Below are positions 62,901-64,000 of a stretch of 64,000 bases of DNA, piece by piece (the first letter of the stretch is position 1; each line of letters opens with the position of its first letter). The notes beneath the pieces were generated by a model that worked only from the letters and a program-made list of their open reading frames with translations, was not told the origin of the DNA and made no database searches. The position numbers and the translations under genes are program-made. The stretch comes from Mesorhizobium sangaii (GTDB lineage: Bacteria > Pseudomonadota > Alphaproteobacteria > Rhizobiales > Rhizobiaceae), in contig NZ_JACHEF010000001.1 in NCBI RefSeq assembly GCF_014207355.1, forward strand, positions 1,230,002-1,294,001. Reading direction: 5' to 3'.

Positions 62901-63926
62901 GGTTGCGGTGATCGACAGTGCGCCTGTGCCGTAGTGTTCTGCGTGTATGCCGGATGTCCCGCCGGAAACATTTACCGCCTCAATCGTCAGATCGGTGCCA
63001 CCGGAGTTGTTGGCGTAAATGCCGTTATTGATCGTCCCCGTCACTGCATCGGTGGCGGTAATCAATAGTGCTCCGCTCCCGTCGTTGCGGGAGTAGATGC
63101 CGGACGTTCCAGTCACTGTACCTGAGGCCGTGATTGTTAGATTTGTGCCAGCGTGATTGCGAGCGAAAATGGCGGAAAAGGCCGAGGCTGCCGCCGTCCC
63201 CGTCACGGTAATCGACAATTCGCCGCTCCCGTAATTATGGGCATTGATCTGACCTGTCGCATTCGCCGCCACGATCGACAGATCAGTGCCAAAGTTCGCG
63301 GCGCCGATGCTGCTCAAGTCGCTCGTACTCGCCACCGTCCCGCTGGCAGTAATCGATAGCGCTCCCGTTCCCTGGTTAATGGCGTTGATGCCATTTCCCG
63401 CACCGCTTGCGTCCGCCGCGCGGATCGTCAGGTCGGTGGTTCCGACGTAGTTGTGGGCATAGATGCCTATTCCGCCAAATCCGGGACTCGACAGGTTGTT
63501 TCCTGTGACGGTCCCTGTAGTGGTGATCGACAGCGCACCGCTACTGTGGTTGCGCGCTACGATACCGCTAACAAAGCCAGTGATGGTCGAGAAATTGGGG
63601 TCTCCGGAAGCGTAGTCGCTAAATGTGAGTCCGCCAGTGCCCGTGAGGGTAAGGGCGTTGCCCGCGGCTGTGCTGATACTGAAGGTGTTGTCCGTTGTCA
63701 CGTTGAGCACGGCGGGAGGCGACCCAGGCAGCGTCTGCGTCGTCGTCGTCACGCCGGTACAGGTGTAGGTGCCGCCGGCGCCGCTGCAGGCGGCATAGGC
63801 ACGTCGCACATAGCCGCGATAGCCACCGAGGAAGGCGCTCGTCGCGAGCGCGGCGCCGAGCACCAGGCGATTGCGCAGGCCGAGCGCCGGCCCGTCCGTA
63901 TTTCCCAGTTTCGTCCCCTGCCTCAT
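59931..63926 (-). CDS. Autotransporter (type Va secretion) with repeat-rich passenger
   Basis: The 1331 residues (ATG 63926, GGAGG 5 bases upstream; the frame opens at 63989) begin with a basic leader and a hydrophobic signal (RLVLGAALATSAFLGG). A long beta-helical passenger of Gly/Thr/Ser/Ala repeats follows, with units like GTGALSITATGTVTG. The C-terminal part (about 1040-1331) is an autotransporter beta-barrel ending in Phe (VGAKLGVKIAF), with FGVFASGQFAHTEHDGYDIS and RFDLRGGLLGVSF-like strands. It should be a surface protein, perhaps an adhesin. It is a separate unit from the secretion genes. Confidence 0.88.
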   Translation of the reverse strand: MRQGTKLGNTDGPALGLRNRLVLGAALATSAFLGGYRGYVRRAYAACSGAGGTYTCTGVTTTTQTLPGSPPAVLNVTTDNTFSISTAAGNALTLTGTGGLTFSDYASGDPNFSTITGFVSGIVARNHSSGALSITTTGTVTGNNLSSPGFGGIGIYAHNYVGTTDLTIRAADASGAGNGINAINQGTGALSITASGTVASTSDLSSIGAANFGTDLSIVAANATGQINAHNYGSGELSITVTGTAAASAFSAIFARNHAGTNLTITASGTVTGTSGIYSRNDGSGALLITATDAVTGTINNGIYANNSGGTDLTIEAVNVSGGTSGIHAEHYGTGALSITATGTVTGTAGDGIYARTFSDVISSTDLTIETTNVSGGTYGISAEHHGTGALSITATGTVTGGTGALTGGIYARNYGSDLTIVTSGGVSGGLGIGADQEGTGVLSITATGTVTGTYASGIFALTGVNSTGLTINVADVSGVIGMFAEHHGSGALTITASGPVTGGIDAGGIFALAYDNATGLSIEAADVSGGAYGILAIHRGSGGALEITATGAVTGTDGGGIYAKTFNNASGLTIHVADVSGGTYGIRALHGGTGALSITATGTVKGNGGSGIYARNDSAATGSATTVTVQDSATVSGSTVGVELVSGTGRAAGVDNAGSIAGATGILANTAGSVTITNAGSITGTGGTAIDLTGAGASTINQQGGTVTGNVVGGVGNDNVTVSGGTITGNVVGGAGFDQVSVSGGTIEGGIDADHVELTGGKIDGNITGLGPNTLIINGSGAVDPLNLADEVLFSGTGSNGTVTDTDLAAGRKSQNFAGFDNFSADASTLRFSGGTQGINQLNLGNGSTLFINGNVTMPGSIIATNSTLFINGNLTMSGSITATNSLIDMTDGVANDVLRLGGLTLNGARIGLDINQQTVQSDQLIASAFSATGANTIIVNLLGTPQFAQATDIPLIVSTSGPIAGTFDVKGIPGTPGSLFTYEIVAGPNGLFLRATPANFGIAAAPTSATNAGAVTVAIDALYGINRDAIDADLNLSPATGGAMVPVSSSFGVFASGQFAHTEHDGYDISGGGLNGPGPSFDANDFSAAISLDFNAAKHFQFDNEYGLNLGVFAGYASTDVNLGGFRGFDAIGEGTNKAGMFGGYALFRKNYDYALVSASGFIGGSDVTNGVLGTTGSYNTQGYAVTASVGHIFKLSERTRFDLRGGLLGVSFRGDPYTDSGGNEFGKSRLSFGAIKFEPGIYGDYTLSNGMVISPYARGELQQRFGYKNTTEIDTREIDFDDADFSAALSTGFNLKMSDLTTVNGEVRGKASSDSSTVGAKLGVKIAF
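62100..63600 (-). repeat. Tandem imperfect repeats encoding the autotransporter passenger
   Basis: About a dozen degenerate units of roughly 100-130 bases each encode a variant of (S/T)GALSITATGTVTG, then IYA(R/K) and LTIxxxDVSGGTYGI. They differ in length and wording, so they are old protein repeats and not fresh DNA duplications. Confidence 0.7.
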
Positions 63927-64000
63927 GATCGCCTCCGCTTCGCGGTCTTGGTTATTGCGTGGCCGTGGCTCCCGTAACAGCTTCGGCAAGAGAATCGTTC

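Noticed and set aside
62034..63068. Plus-strand frames across the autotransporter
   Set aside because: They mirror the passenger repeats (similar words repeated) and have no start context or family match.
62100..63600. CRISPR-like repetitive array
   Set aside because: Units are degenerate, in frame and protein-coding, with no constant repeat and no unique spacers.

Overview
The window is high-GC DNA from an alphaproteobacterium of the order Rhizobiales. It looks most like Mesorhizobium or a close relative. This is inferred from the erythritol-type polyol locus, the codon use and a palindromic intergenic repeat; no rRNA or marker gene is present to settle it. I found no tRNA, rRNA, insertion sequence or CRISPR array.

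Region 1 (1-11.7 kb, all minus strand) is polyol catabolism. One operon reads eryD-like SorC regulator, DUF2291 protein, CUT2 ABC transporter (ATPase, permease, binding protein) and an erythritol-kinase-like FGGY kinase cut by the window edge. Upstream lies a second operon with ATGA overlaps: another FGGY kinase, a DeoR repressor and a GlpD/EryB-like FAD dehydrogenase. Both operons are preceded by nearly identical promoters (TTGACG, 17 bp, TATGAT or TATGGT) with a shared spacer, which suggests co-regulation.

Region 2 (11.8-31.1 kb) is a complete type VI secretion (T6SS) core. clpV is divergent from tssA-B-C-hcp-E-F-G-tagH-J-K-L-M-tagF. A 41-codon remnant of a DegT-family aminotransferase abuts the end of clpV and marks a recombination border.

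Region 3 (31.1-41.1 kb) is the T6SS cargo and spike module. It holds a DUF2169 protein, a ketoacyl-synthase homologue lacking all three catalytic residues, a DUF4150 PAAR-like tip, an AT-rich candidate toxin, two candidate immunity genes sharing three copies of one domain, a DUF6484 protein with a VgrG-like tail, two HEAT-repeat (TIGR02270-like) proteins, and VgrG on the minus strand.

Region 4 (41.3-59.7 kb) holds a second FHA-TssL-TssM set and a PppA/PpkA phosphorylation switch. Exported envelope proteins follow: DUF1036, an M23 peptidase fused to a lytic-transglycosylase-like domain, a caspase-like protein with a peptidoglycan-binding tail, OmpA, DUF6931, a caspase-like protein ending in a CXXCH motif, and a YceI-OmpA fusion. 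They may remodel the cell wall around the apparatus or monitor the envelope.

Region 5 (59.8-64 kb) is a palindromic repeat followed by a large autotransporter with repeated passenger units.
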